Assembly: GCF_023716865.1 (NCBI RefSeq)
Contig: NZ_CP092417.1
Span: forward strand, 3,140,001-3,204,000
Reading direction: 5' to 3'
DNA length: 64,000 nt
Origin: Endozoicomonas sp. SCSIO W0465
GTDB lineage: Bacteria > Pseudomonadota > Gammaproteobacteria > Pseudomonadales > Endozoicomonadaceae
Below, piece after piece: positions 16,594 to 25,570 of this stretch; within the stretch, counting starts at the first letter, position 1; every line of letters begins with the position of its first letter. The notes below the pieces were generated by a model that saw only the letters and a list, made by a program, of their open reading frames with translations, did not search any database and was not told the DNA's origin. The translations under genes were made by a program, and so were the position numbers.

Positions 16594-17369
16594 TCATGTT
16601 ACGCACTTGACAAAATCTGCCATGCTGTAACGCGTGAAAAAAGAACTGTTTGAACTCTATAGTGATTATCTTCTGTCTTCCTTTGGCAAAACGACAGCAA
16701 CTCAATTGTCATCACTTGTGGACGGGGCGTACAGTCATGATCAAATAACCCGCCTGCTATCTCGCAACCATTTTGATAGCAAAACGCTCTGGCAATATGT
16801 AAAACCTGTCGTAAGACAAGTAGAAAAGAACGACGGTGTACTTATTGTTGATGACACCATACAGGAGAAACAATATAGCGACGAAAATGACCTCATAGCC
16901 TGGCACTTTGATCACGTATTTGGTCGATCGGTTAAAGGAATTAACCTACTCAACCTCGTTTACCATGTTGGTGATATCTCTCTGCCTGTTGCCTATCAAC
17001 TGATAGAAAAGCCAATACAGTACACTGATTTAAAGGCCAAAAAGGTTAAGCGTAAAGCTGAAAAAACCAAGAAAAACCAAGAATGAGTATATGCGTGAGA
17101 TGTTGAAGGTTAGCTGTAACAACCAACTACAATTCAAGTATGTCCTCACTGATAGCTGGTTCAGTTCAAATGAAAATATGATGTATATACGACACGATTG
17201 CGACAAGCATTTTGTCATGGCCTGCAAGTCCAATAGAAAGGTTTCATTAAGCGAGGAAGAGAAAAAACAAGGGCGTTCGCAGCGCATAGATTCCGTTGAT
17301 TTTTCAGAAGAAAAGCCAATCAAGGCCTGGTTAGCAGGTGTGGATTTTCCCGTGCTTATCTACAGGCAA

Positions 17370-18481
17370 TAGGACTTACGCATTGATGACACCGATAAAT
17401 TTTGGTAGGAGGTGATCCTTCCCCTTTGCAAAACTCTCAATGAAAGCGCCTATTGTCTCTTTAAACAGCCCCCGTTGGTGCTGATAAATATTCGTAAACT
17501 CCTGCTCTATCTGCATTTTCTGGAGATAAACAAAAGCTAAAATTGCAGCAAATATATGGTTTCTGACGGGTCGTTCGCTGCGAACCTGAAAGTGCTCAAT
17601 ATGGCAAACCTGCTTGATCGCCCTGTGAAACTGTTCGATCTGCCAGTGCTGGTCATGGATCTGCTTGAAGTCATTGCGTTCAAAAGGGACTTCCTCTGGC
17701 AAGTAAACCACGTAGTGGCGACGCTGGTCTTTTAGCATCGTCCTGAACAACCGGATCTTACCGAAGTCTTTGAGCCATACATCCAGACCATTGTCGGGGA
17801 TGTCGAGGTGTTGAACCTGCTGCCATTTACCTTTTTCCAGTGATACTGTCCTGTTTTTCTCAACGGCAAACATAAACCCAGTCTGATGGTTTTTAATCGT
17901 CTTCAGGTTAGTCGTGCAGCTGTACCAGGAGTCACCGGTAACGAACGCTGGCTTCAGCCCCCATACCAGCACTTCAATCAACATTTCACGGAAGTAGTCG
18001 TTTTTTGTCTTGTCTTCCGATTTGTCGTATATCCTGTAATTCACCGGCATATGGCGCCCGGATACGTCGGTGTAATAAAGGGTGATGAGGTTAACTCCCT
18101 TAACCACTCGGTGATGTTTACCCGACCAAAAGTGGCCAACCAGTGCCACGGAGTAGCTATAAGGTTTGTCGAGCACGCTGTCATCAACGCTCAGGGTGCC
18201 GCCAATAGGGTTTAAACTTTTGACTGCTTCATCGTACATATCTTTGGGCTGATAGTTTTCACGCTTAAGAAAGCGGTTTGCGCTATCGTGAGAAAAGTCG
18301 GTAACCTCGGCCAGTCTTGTGCATGTTGATGATTTTGGCTCACTAATCAAAAAGCCAATGTATTTTGCAAGAGTGCATCGTGCAGTGGTCGGTCGAGTGG
18401 TAGTTCTCACTTTCATCCCTGAAGACATCTGTTTTTTGGCATTATCAAATTTTAGAGCCTGTTGTCAATGCGTAAGTCCTA
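17370..18481 (-). mobile_element. Nested IS, 1112 bp, IS4-like
   Basis: Perfect 17-bp terminal inverted repeats TAGGACTTACGCATTGA at both ends; 6-bp target duplication AGGCAA (17364-17369 and 18482-18487). Inserted in the transposase gene of the surrounding element. Confidence 0.85.
17376..18428 (-). CDS. DDE transposase of the nested IS
   Basis: 350 aa, intact. Contains LSVDDSVLDKPYSYSVAL with the first catalytic Asp, GVNLITLYYTD, VTGDSWYSC (second Asp) and QHWQIEQFHRAIKQ (Glu of the Y-(2)-R-(3)-E-(6)-K-like block of IS4 transposases). Rich in aromatic residues in the C-terminal third. Distantly similar in layout to the transposase it interrupts. Likely functional. Confidence 0.8.
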   Translation of the reverse strand: MSSGMKVRTTTRPTTARCTLAKYIGFLISEPKSSTCTRLAEVTDFSHDSANRFLKRENYQPKDMYDEAVKSLNPIGGTLSVDDSVLDKPYSYSVALVGHFWSGKHHRVVKGVNLITLYYTDVSGRHMPVNYRIYDKSEDKTKNDYFREMLIEVLVWGLKPAFVTGDSWYSCTTNLKTIKNHQTGFMFAVEKNRTVSLEKGKWQQVQHLDIPDNGLDVWLKDFGKIRLFRTMLKDQRRHYVVYLPEEVPFERNDFKQIHDQHWQIEQFHRAIKQVCHIEHFQVRSERPVRNHIFAAILAFVYLQKMQIEQEFTNIYQHQRGLFKETIGAFIESFAKGKDHLLPKFIGVINA

Positions 18482-18798
18482 AGGCAAGTCTTTACGAACA
18501 AAGATGGCAATAAAGGTATTCTCTATCTGTTGTGCAGCGATCTGGAGTGTGACGCCGAGGCTTTAGAGACAATCTACAAGAAACGGTGGAAAGTCGAAGT
18601 CTTTCATAAAACGCTGAAATCGAATGCCTCCATGGCAAAGTCGCCCAGTCACACAGTGTTAACCCAAAGTAATCATCTGTTTATGTCAATCTATTCAGTA
18701 TTTCGCCTTGAAGTCTTGGCCAGTAAGCTCAAGTTGAACCATTTTGAGCTGAGGGCGAAGCTGTACCTGTCTGCATTGAGATCTTCGTTCCAAGAGCT

Positions 18799-20022
18799 TC
18801 AGCGGTTAGCAGGTGCGTAACATGAGTGAGATTCTGATAAGGTATGACCATCAATAGATACTGTATGACTATGACTACCTGATGTACTTGTAGTGCTAGA
18901 TGTAGAACCCCCTATGCTACTTGTTGAATAAGACCCACCTGAACCAATAATAAACCGGCTTCTCAAATCCGGAATATTTATCCCGTTACTGGTCTGCCCA
19001 ACTCCATTACATAACTGCCAGCCAACCTGAATCTGGCTTTCACTGCCCGCAAACATTTTGATATCACCAGGACGCCATTCATTATCCGTCAGTACTTCAA
19101 CCCATTGGCCATCCATCCTTACATACTGCTTGCCATCTTCCGGCGCTTCCGGAACCAGGTAATTGAGCAAGGCGTCATCAATGGGGTGAACGGTGCGGCG
19201 ATCTGTCACGGTTCCGGCGCTGTTGATGCTGGCGATCCGCTCCAGATAATGGTCCACCTGATGCTTGTCGGTGTAATTATGCTGGTCACTGATGTAAAAA
19301 ACGGCAGTAAATTCCGGTTTCACTCCGTTCAGATTGCCCCGGCGGCAAACATCCAGCCAAACATCCGTAGGTAACATATCCGGCGAAATGGTCTGATTCA
19401 CACTGGCCTGAATGCGAATACCTTCCACATAACCCAACCCAGCAACCAGCTGAAACCCGTTGTCTACTTTCTGCACCAAAAAGCCATCCCGCCAGAAACA
19501 GCTTCGGCCCCAGGTGTCCCGGCTGCTTAACCGCTCCAACTCATCGGAGGCATGGAGCCGGGCCATAAAATCAATCTGCCAGGTGGCGGCCTCCATGGTG
19601 ATATTGGTGATGGTGGCGGCCCCGTCATAGATGGTCATGAAATTGCGGGTCATGCTCTGGCCACGGATGCCAGCCCCCGGATCATCGGCAATTTTGTTCT
19701 GGGTGGGCAGGGTGGTGATGGCCACATTGGTGTCCGTGGCGGATTCCACCAGGTCCATCCGGTTAAACTCAAACGGCCCCACGGTGCTGTCCATAAACAG
19801 GCTGTAAACCACCTGATTGGGGTTGACATAGCCGGTCTGGGTTACGGAATCTTCATAGACAATCTTATCCGCTGCCGGTAGCGGGGTGTTCCGGTCAATA
19901 GGCGCAGCGGGATCAATGGCCGGATCGTAGGAGAGAATAAACCGGTCAATGGTCAGAACCTGTCCGGTGCCCTGACATTCTGCGATGCGGTTTTCACCCT
20001 TGAGGGTGATGATCTCAGCCAT
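18799..20022 (-). CDS. Phage tail fibre/collar protein, C-terminus altered by IS
   Basis: 407 aa. The N-terminal half resembles the P2 gpH-type base of a tail fibre (tail-fibre N-terminal domain to about residue 150), and the C-terminal part is a short collar domain: PGDIKMFAGSESQIQVGWQL and IPDLRSRFIIGSGG, then a G/S/T/H-rich tail (SGSHSHTVSIDGH). The original stop was TGA at the IS junction; the IS insertion replaces it and adds seven residues (CYAPANR), so the protein is nearly whole. It overlaps the gpI-like gene upstream by 8 bases. Determines or supports host contact at the baseplate. Confidence 0.8.
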   Translation of the reverse strand: MAEIITLKGENRIAECQGTGQVLTIDRFILSYDPAIDPAAPIDRNTPLPAADKIVYEDSVTQTGYVNPNQVVYSLFMDSTVGPFEFNRMDLVESATDTNVAITTLPTQNKIADDPGAGIRGQSMTRNFMTIYDGAATITNITMEAATWQIDFMARLHASDELERLSSRDTWGRSCFWRDGFLVQKVDNGFQLVAGLGYVEGIRIQASVNQTISPDMLPTDVWLDVCRRGNLNGVKPEFTAVFYISDQHNYTDKHQVDHYLERIASINSAGTVTDRRTVHPIDDALLNYLVPEAPEDGKQYVRMDGQWVEVLTDNEWRPGDIKMFAGSESQIQVGWQLCNGVGQTSNGINIPDLRSRFIIGSGGSYSTSSIGGSTSSTTSTSGSHSHTVSIDGHTLSESHSCYAPANR

Positions 20023-20566
20023 AAGCTATTCCCCCCGGTGTTGCCTCCGATGAGGCAATATGGGTCTGCTGGTCCCAGTCAAGGGTGGCCGGTTTTACCG
20101 ATACCGTCAGCACCGTAAACACATTCCACTCATAACGGCGGCAGGTGCGGCCATAGGTCTGGATCAGCCAGTTCATAAACTCCGGGTTTTGAGCGGTGGC
20201 GGAGTTGCTGACATTGAGCACAATCACATCCCAGTCCTTATCCGGCAGGCGTTCCTTTTGCTCCAGATAGCCCAGCTCCAGGCGCTGGAATATGCGCTCA
20301 AAACCGATCACTGATCCGGCGTCTCTGGCGTTGGCGTAGGCATGAAACACCCGCAGCCGGAACATATCCAGCCCTTCATCGGTGAAGCGATCAATGCCCC
20401 GTTGCCAGGCGATCAGGCGGACTATGCCTTCATCGGCCTGTCTAACGTCCAGCTGATCCAGAGGCCAATGGGCCACCTTGAGCAGATCCTGAAAAAACTG
20501 TTGGGCAGCGGTTTTCAGCTTGGTCAGTTCTGGGCCGGACATCCACCAGGGGAGTTTCAGGTTCAT
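20015..20566 (-). CDS. Phage tail protein I (baseplate, gpI-like)
   Basis: 183 aa. The position right after the baseplate J gene and before the fibre gene, the length, and motifs such as LPWWMSGPELTKLKTAAQ and DEGIVRLIAWQRGIDRF fit the P2 gpI family, which forms part of the baseplate wedge and anchors fibres. Overlaps both neighbours by a few bases (translational coupling). Intact. Confidence 0.75.
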   Translation of the reverse strand: MNLKLPWWMSGPELTKLKTAAQQFFQDLLKVAHWPLDQLDVRQADEGIVRLIAWQRGIDRFTDEGLDMFRLRVFHAYANARDAGSVIGFERIFQRLELGYLEQKERLPDKDWDVIVLNVSNSATAQNPEFMNWLIQTYGRTCRRYEWNVFTVLTVSVKPATLDWDQQTHIASSEATPGGIAYG

Positions 20567-21759
20567 GCCTTGGCCTCACTGAATGCCGGAGCGGTTACGG
20601 TAAGAGAACCCAGTATTGGCAGCTCCATCAGGCTCTCAATATCGTCCCGGTCAAACTCGACAGAATCCAGATTCGGAAAAAAATCATGGAGCTCCTGCCC
20701 TAATCGGCTGATGCTGAAGCGGTTAAACGGCCAGGTCCGGGTCATGGTGTAATCCTGGTTCTCCCGGAAGGCGCAACGGATCATCTGTTCACAGCCAGTG
20801 TTCTGCTCCAGCTGCTGCGCCTGTGTCAAACCATCCACGGGAATCAGCACAGCCCCGAGATCCACACTGAAGGTAGGCATGGGAAAACACTGGAGATCAT
20901 CACCATGGCCGTGATAACCCTGATCATTGATATGGCGGTTGATGTCATTGACCAGATCCTCCGGCGCAGGCCCGGAGGCCAGCATCAAATAAGCGTTAGC
21001 AGTACCGGGCCCTCGGGGCGCTCCGTGTTGAAACCAGATGTAATCAGCCCGGAGCCCGGCGTAATCGGTAATGATGGCTTTATAGGCAGCGTCATGGTGG
21101 AACTGGCCCACGGCGGTGAACTGGTTCCGGCAGCGGAGCCGCAGGGAGTCATCGTCTTCATCATCGGTTCCCGGCAGTTGCAGCCATTCGGTTCCATTGG
21201 TGACGGAGACCACGCCCTCCACCGGTTCCGGGAGGAAGCTGTAATAGCCGGGAGCCAGGTTAAAGGCGGAGCCAATGGCCACAGCCCGGGCGCTGGTTTT
21301 CAGCTCGGTCTGATTATCGGCAAAGGTGGCATCTGCCAGGGTTTTCAACTCGTAAACAGTGCCATTAATGGCGGGGGAGCGAACCCGGGTGCCTGCCGGA
21401 ATGGTCATCGCCTTGGTGACGTTCACCCGGCTGAAAGTAAGGGTTCCGGTGGCGGCTTTACCCTGCTTCCGCTCTAGATATAAGCCCCAGGCGAGAATAT
21501 CCAGAAAGCACCCGTTGGCGGTTTTGACAAAACTGTTGGGTAGTAATTGATTAATCAGGAAATTGACCACCCACTGGGATGGGGTGGTGACGATGGCCGA
21601 GATCAACCGCCAGAATGGACTCCAGTTGGAATCATTGCTGATCAGGCTCCCCTGGTCGGTGTTGCAATGATCCCAGACGGTTTTCATCGCTTCCGGAGTA
21701 GTAGGGATTCCGGCGTCTTTGACGATTTTCTCAAAGTCATCCTGATGGTTGTCAATCAT
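20563..21759 (-). CDS. Baseplate assembly protein J
   Basis: 398 aa, gpJ family of contractile-tail baseplates. Visible: GTLTFSRVNVTKAMTIPAGT (the GT-F-R...IPAGT block that opens the baseplate J domain, about residues 105-125), the DDEDDDSLRLRCRNQF segment (about 200-215) and GAPRGPGTANAYLM. ATGA-type overlaps join it to the DUF2590 gene upstream and gpI downstream. Intact. Confidence 0.88.
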   Translation of the reverse strand: MIDNHQDDFEKIVKDAGIPTTPEAMKTVWDHCNTDQGSLISNDSNWSPFWRLISAIVTTPSQWVVNFLINQLLPNSFVKTANGCFLDILAWGLYLERKQGKAATGTLTFSRVNVTKAMTIPAGTRVRSPAINGTVYELKTLADATFADNQTELKTSARAVAIGSAFNLAPGYYSFLPEPVEGVVSVTNGTEWLQLPGTDDEDDDSLRLRCRNQFTAVGQFHHDAAYKAIITDYAGLRADYIWFQHGAPRGPGTANAYLMLASGPAPEDLVNDINRHINDQGYHGHGDDLQCFPMPTFSVDLGAVLIPVDGLTQAQQLEQNTGCEQMIRCAFRENQDYTMTRTWPFNRFSISRLGQELHDFFPNLDSVEFDRDDIESLMELPILGSLTVTAPAFSEAKA

Positions 21760-22127
21760 GCCAGAACCTCCGGATTGCCCGGAACGGACAAAGTGACCAC
21801 GACCTCACCCACCACGCTCTGGGCAAACAGCAGGATCTGTTCCGGATCGTCCCAGTCAATCACCACGGTGCCGGGGATAATGCGTTGGTCATCTTCTACC
21901 AGCATCTCAATACGGGTCATATTGCCGGTCCATTTTCCCCGGGAGCGTTCCCCCACCAGTTCGATCAGCAGCCCGCTTTCCAGAATCATATGGACAATAT
22001 CCTGGGTGATGGAAGGGCGCTGGATGACGTAATCGGGAATGCCTGCCGGGTCCAGGGTGATGTCCCGATGGGTAATCAAAATATCTTTATACTGTCGTAT
22101 AGATCCGATCATGGTGCGGCCTGCCAC
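21756..22127 (-). CDS. DUF2590 baseplate-associated protein (gpW-like position)
   Basis: 123 aa. Matches the DUF2590 family of K139-type phages by position between tape measure and baseplate J and by segments such as YKDILITHRDITLDPAGIP and MTRIEMLVEDDQRIIPGTV. Probably the baseplate wedge protein replacing P2 gpW (inference). Overlaps the tape measure gene end by 19 bases. Confidence 0.75.
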   Translation of the reverse strand: MAGRTMIGSIRQYKDILITHRDITLDPAGIPDYVIQRPSITQDIVHMILESGLLIELVGERSRGKWTGNMTRIEMLVEDDQRIIPGTVVIDWDDPEQILLFAQSVVGEVVVTLSVPGNPEVLA

Positions 22128-23845
22128 AGTTGATCCTGAACATACTGAGGTGAAACGGGCTCGGTGGTCTCAATATTGATGGTGGTGTGACTGCTGGAAT
22201 TATCCGCAATGGATTTACTGATCTGGCTGGTGACACCACCGGGGGGAACATCGCTGGCCATCCCCTCCTTGCGGTAAGGGAGTTCAGTGGTCAGATTGGC
22301 GCTATCGGTGCCAATGTTGACCCCGGGGATCATATTGAGTTTGTCTATCACCCAGTCCACCATCCCTCCCAGGGATTTAAACCAGTTGACGATTCCGGCC
22401 ACGGTGGCCATCAGGAACTGTCCGGCGCTGCTCTCTTTGAACAGGTTCCAGAGCAGTTTGATGCCCTGCCAGGCGGCATAAAGCCCAGCCACCAGGGCGG
22501 TGAAACCCAGCACAATCAGACCGATGGGAGAAGCGGTAAAAGCGGCATTAAGCAGCCATTGAACGGCGGTATAGGCGGCAGTGGCAATTTTAGCCAGATT
22601 CATCACCATCAGCCAGCCTGCCCAGGCGGCTTTGCCGATACCGACGGCAATGGTCAGCAAGGCCATTCCCGAGGCCAGCCCGAGAATAGTCAGGGCAGTA
22701 ATACCAATGACTTTGGCGATATTGGGGAACAGTTTGATCAGTAGCAGAATTTCCCTGGACATATCGGCAAACCACTGGATCACCGGTTCAATAACCGGGA
22801 GCAAAGCCTGACCCATGGCAATCCGTACCGCATTTACCCCGCTGGCCAGTTGCTGCCAGGGATCGGTCATGGCTTCCGCTGCTTCGGCGGCTTTAGTCAT
22901 GCCGTTGACCTTGCCCAGATCGTTGATGGTTTTGCCCAGCCCTGCGGTGTCTTTGCTCAGTTGCTGGATCAGTTTGGAACCATCCCCGAAAGCCTCATCC
23001 AGCATGGCCCAGTTTTCGGCTCCACTGAGGTCGCCAAACTCGGTTTGAAGTTTTCCCAGAATATCCAGCATCGGGAGCAATTTCCCGTTGCTGTCGGTAA
23101 ACGACATTCCCAGCTTATCCTGGGCAGCCACGGCATATTCCAGAAAGGCGGTGTATTGCTGCTCGGCATCGCTGATCCCGGTGGATTTGCTCAGGGTGGC
23201 GATTACCGCCAGTTGCTCTTCCATAGCCACTCCCAAACCAAAGCCCAGATTGTTCAATCCCTGCATGGCGTCGGCTATATCGGCGGTATTGGTGCCCAGC
23301 TCCTTTTTCAGATAGCTGGTTTGTCCCATCATTTGCTCCACCCATTGAGCTTTGCCCATGGCGTCTGCTGTGTCCTTAAACCGTTCATACATCTGGGTAA
23401 TATACAGGCTGGTTTCATCCATCCCGGCCTTGGTGGTAGCGGCCAATACAGCGGAGGCACTGGTAAAGGTGGCAAGCTCATCACCGGTCAGACCTTTGAG
23501 GGCCTTGCTGATTTGGGAACCGGAACCCACTACCTCAGCAGCCACCACGCCATAAGTGGCGGACAATTCCAGGGCAGTGTCGTTCAGCTGTTTCAGGGCG
23601 GTTTCCTGAACTCCGATACTGCGGGTTTCTGCCAGGGCCCGGTTCATCTCAATAGCCGGGGTCAGGCTTTCATAAATCATAAACCCGGTGGCGGCCAACC
23701 CCATGGCCCCGGATCTCATATCCTCAAAACCGGCTTTAGCTGAATCAATCAGACCGTCAAAACTGCGGGTAGCCCGGGCAGCAGGGCCGCTGATCCGGTC
23801 GATCAGTCCCACGGTAAACATTAGCGGTCTGAGGGAGTCATTCAT
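22109..23845 (-). CDS. Phage tail tape measure protein
   Basis: 578 aa. Sets tail length and sits in the tail tube. N-terminal RISGPAARATRSFDGLIDSA, then the TP901-type core with MNRALAETRSIGVQ and SASAVLAATTKAGMDETSL (about residues 70-150), coiled stretches, and a hydrophobic central block (about 375-475, for example ITALTILGLASGMALLTIAV) with several membrane-type helices, typical of tape measures. Shorter than P2 gpT (815 aa) but in the range of K139-type phages. Intact. Confidence 0.88.
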   Translation of the reverse strand: MNDSLRPLMFTVGLIDRISGPAARATRSFDGLIDSAKAGFEDMRSGAMGLAATGFMIYESLTPAIEMNRALAETRSIGVQETALKQLNDTALELSATYGVVAAEVVGSGSQISKALKGLTGDELATFTSASAVLAATTKAGMDETSLYITQMYERFKDTADAMGKAQWVEQMMGQTSYLKKELGTNTADIADAMQGLNNLGFGLGVAMEEQLAVIATLSKSTGISDAEQQYTAFLEYAVAAQDKLGMSFTDSNGKLLPMLDILGKLQTEFGDLSGAENWAMLDEAFGDGSKLIQQLSKDTAGLGKTINDLGKVNGMTKAAEAAEAMTDPWQQLASGVNAVRIAMGQALLPVIEPVIQWFADMSREILLLIKLFPNIAKVIGITALTILGLASGMALLTIAVGIGKAAWAGWLMVMNLAKIATAAYTAVQWLLNAAFTASPIGLIVLGFTALVAGLYAAWQGIKLLWNLFKESSAGQFLMATVAGIVNWFKSLGGMVDWVIDKLNMIPGVNIGTDSANLTTELPYRKEGMASDVPPGGVTSQISKSIADNSSSHTTINIETTEPVSPQYVQDQLWQAAP

Positions 23846-23851
23846 GGTGTT

Positions 23852-23902
23852 TCAATCGTGTGCTACGTGAATAGAACAGCAGTTAGCCCCGTAAACTTTC
23901 AT
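23852..23902 (-). CDS. Possible 16-aa peptide between tail chaperone and tape measure
   Basis: MKVYGANCCSIHVAHD, preceded by CGGAGATTTC with GGAG about 11 bases upstream. The Cys pair and position in an otherwise tightly packed operon are the only support. It may be spacer sequence. Confidence 0.2.
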   Translation of the reverse strand: MKVYGANCCSIHVAHD

Positions 23903-23936
23903 TTCATGAAATCTCCGTTGCCTGAGTTTTGAACGG

Positions 23937-24384
23937 TTACCGTTTTTTCCCACTGAATGCCCTTGCCACCCCATTGGCCACACAAACCCGCATTCGCTGC
24001 CAGTACTCTTTTTCCAGCCAGAGGGCCCGGGCCATGGTCTCCTCATCCGGCGGGAAGTTAGGCAGCCAGTGCCCGGCCAGGGTGGCCAGCTGGGTCAGCC
24101 CGTCTTGGTCAATTTCATGGGCCCGCCTTTGTATTTTTTTACCGTGATTTCCACGTTCGGTTTGAACTCATTGCTGACCACCCCGAACAGATCTGTTGTC
24201 AGTGCATCGTCATAGGCCTGTTTTACCAGCTCTTTGGTTTCATCATTAGCGGAGACATTGATCAGAAAGTTATGCATGTATCCGGCTGCAGGGCGTTGAC
24301 GCAGCGGTTCCAGTCATCCAGGGAGACCTGAAAGCTCAGCTCTTTGTCTCCCATCATCACGGTGATGGTTTTACTGTTGTTCAT
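23937..24384 (-). pseudogene. Tail assembly chaperone with programmed -1 frameshift (E/E' type), damaged
   Basis: 0-frame: MNNSKTITVMMGDKELSFQV, then after a one-base loss near 24283 MHNFLINVSANDETKELVKQ and on to a stop at 24095. It resembles the DUF2765 phage tail assembly chaperones, where the break point reads MPDNK. At 24140-24134 the minus strand has A AAA AAA in frame (GTA AAA AAA TAC). A -1 slip there reads on through HEIDQDGLTQLATLAGHWLP to a stop at 23937, giving the long form needed for tail assembly, as with P2 E/E'. The one-base deletion upstream should destroy the protein. Confidence 0.7.
24134..24140 (-). promoter_or_regulatory. Slippery heptamer A AAA AAA
   Basis: Seven A on the minus strand phased as GTA AAA AAA in the chaperone frame; a -1 shift opens a further 60 or so codons. 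Matches the X XXY YYZ rule for ribosomal frameshift sites. Confidence 0.65.
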
Positions 24385-24700
24385 AGTACCCCTTGGGAAT
24401 CGGTTGGCTTTCAAAAAATGGGCGGATTAGCCTCATGGGCATTTTGGGCCGCAGGGTGATGATCTCATTTACCTGGTCCGGGTTCGGAATACAGCGAATA
24501 TCCATCACCGAACGGTCCGGCCTCTGGTAAACCAAAACCCAGAGTTTCAGTTCATGGCACTCATCCAGGGCGGCCCGCAGGTTTTCAGCCGCCATAATAC
24601 TTCCTCCGCTGTGGATGCAGCCGGTCAGTGTGCAGCCGATCAGCAGCAACAAAAGAATCAGGGAAAATGTCTTTGCCAGGCGTTCCGGTAGTCCTCCCAT
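24371..24700 (-). CDS. Phage lipoprotein, possible spanin component
   Basis: 109 aa. Signal sequence with a long leucine core (SLILLLLLIGC) and a lipobox ending LTGC near residue 28, so a lipoprotein is predicted. The mature part has ELKLWVLVYQRPDRSVMDIR. It overlaps the end of the lytic enzyme gene by 43 bases in another frame, the nesting typical of lysis cassettes, so an Rz1-like role is possible; it is not proline-rich as classical Rz1 proteins are. Confidence 0.55.
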   Translation of the reverse strand: MGGLPERLAKTFSLILLLLLIGCTLTGCIHSGGSIMAAENLRAALDECHELKLWVLVYQRPDRSVMDIRCIPNPDQVNEIITLRPKMPMRLIRPFFESQPIPKGYYEQQ

Positions 24701-25116
24701 TTGGCGGCTCCCAGATAGGTGTTCCAGTGGTCTTTGGCGTATTTGGCCAGACCGTCAATATCATCCGTTTGCGGTAGTGGTTTGGGAACTCTCAGTAAAA
24801 ACACCCGGCCAATGGCAGCGGCGTAGATTGGGTCAAAGGCCATATATTCCGCTGGTTTCGGCATATCGTGGATCAGCAAAGGGAACCGCTCCTGACTTCG
24901 TTTGATGTACTCCACCACATCGTTATAGGTGTTGGGCTCCATCTGGAAAATGCTTAAAGCGGGGCCCTTTACCTGTTTGATATAGTGAAAATCACCGCTT
25001 TCATGGGCGGCAATCATGCAAAGCAGTTGAATAGCACTGCCGTTATTGATGGGCAGTTCATACCAGTCCATAGCCCGGATAACCAGGTCATGGCACAGTT
25101 TGCCCATGGTGGTCAT
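24658..25116 (-). CDS. Phage endolysin, lysozyme/transglycosylase-like
   Basis: 152 aa, no signal peptide. MIAAHESGDFHYIKQVKGPA with a catalytic-type Glu in HESG and SIFQMEPNTYNDVV (the GxxQ-like block) resemble the goose-lysozyme/SLT fold used by phage endolysins. Lies between tail tube and lipoprotein genes as in K139-type phages. No holin gene is obvious nearby. Confidence 0.65.
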   Translation of the reverse strand: MTTMGKLCHDLVIRAMDWYELPINNGSAIQLLCMIAAHESGDFHYIKQVKGPALSIFQMEPNTYNDVVEYIKRSQERFPLLIHDMPKPAEYMAFDPIYAAAIGRVFLLRVPKPLPQTDDIDGLAKYAKDHWNTYLGAAKWEDYRNAWQRHFP

Positions 25117-25568
25117 CAGGCCACCCTCAAATCATCGGTGTCCACTCTGGAGAGATAGGGCGTGTCATTGATCCGGACAAAATCCGGGCTGGTCACCTCA
25201 AAGGGGAGGGTGGTGGCGTGTTTCTCACCGCCAGCGGAATCAATATCCAGTAGTGAAGAGATTTTCAGCAAACACCCAAACAGCTCCACTTTCATGGATT
25301 CGTTGCCGGTGTCGGCATAGGTGTTAATGTCGAACGGTTCCAGATCACGGAATGAGCCTGCCCGGTTGGCGGCATCCATAATCAGTTTCAGGTTGGCGGC
25401 GTCTACTTCCATCTCTCCGCTGCAGGCCACCTCTCCGTCCACATAACCGTTGGGAATGCCCCGGTCCTTGACCGCTGCCCGGTTGTCCTCAATATCAGCG
25501 GTCATGGTGTTGACGAAAACCAGCAGATCCCCAAGATGGATAGTGAAACTCTTTCCGGAAATTCTCAT
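25116..25568 (-). CDS. Tail tube protein, DUF2597 family (FII-like)
   Basis: 150 aa. MRISGKSFTIHLGDLLVFVN followed by NGYVDGEVACSGEMEVDAAN, a beta-rich fold; DUF2597 by position after the DUF2586 sheath gene and by length. Forms the inner tube of the contractile tail (family inference). Shares one base with the endolysin gene. Confidence 0.75.
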   Translation of the reverse strand: MRISGKSFTIHLGDLLVFVNTMTADIEDNRAAVKDRGIPNGYVDGEVACSGEMEVDAANLKLIMDAANRAGSFRDLEPFDINTYADTGNESMKVELFGCLLKISSLLDIDSAGGEKHATTLPFEVTSPDFVRINDTPYLSRVDTDDLRVA

Positions 25569-25570
25569 GG

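Larger units (their letters stand above)
16599..18820 (+). mobile_element. IS4-superfamily element, interrupted by a second IS
   Basis: Terminal repeats TTACGCAC / GTGCGTAA, flanked by a 4-bp duplication CATG (16595-16598 and 18821-18824). Removing it restores TCTCACTCATGAGTG, in which the tail collar gene stops (TCA TGA). About 1104 bp without the nested element at 17370-18481. Confidence 0.8.
16634..18820 (+). pseudogene. DDE transposase (IS4-like), frameshifted and split by an IS
   Basis: GTG start MKKELFELYSDYLLSSFGKT; LIVDDTIQEKQYSDEN (first catalytic Asp), then VLTDSWFSSNENM (second Asp) and ETIYKKRWKVEVFHKTLK (third acidic residue, YREG-like block). Two lesions: a tandem duplication of 10 bases AAAAACCAAG (17062-17081) shifts the frame at about residue 147, and the nested IS splits it at 17369. 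Rejoining at the AGGCAA duplication gives a continuous reading (IYRQVFTNKDG). Inactive. The precise family within the IS4 group was not decided. Confidence 0.75.

Noticed and set aside
23852..24046. 64-codon minus-strand frame overlapping the chaperone extension
   Set aside because: Out of frame with the -1 product that has the better family sense; only the last 16 codons were kept as a low-confidence peptide.
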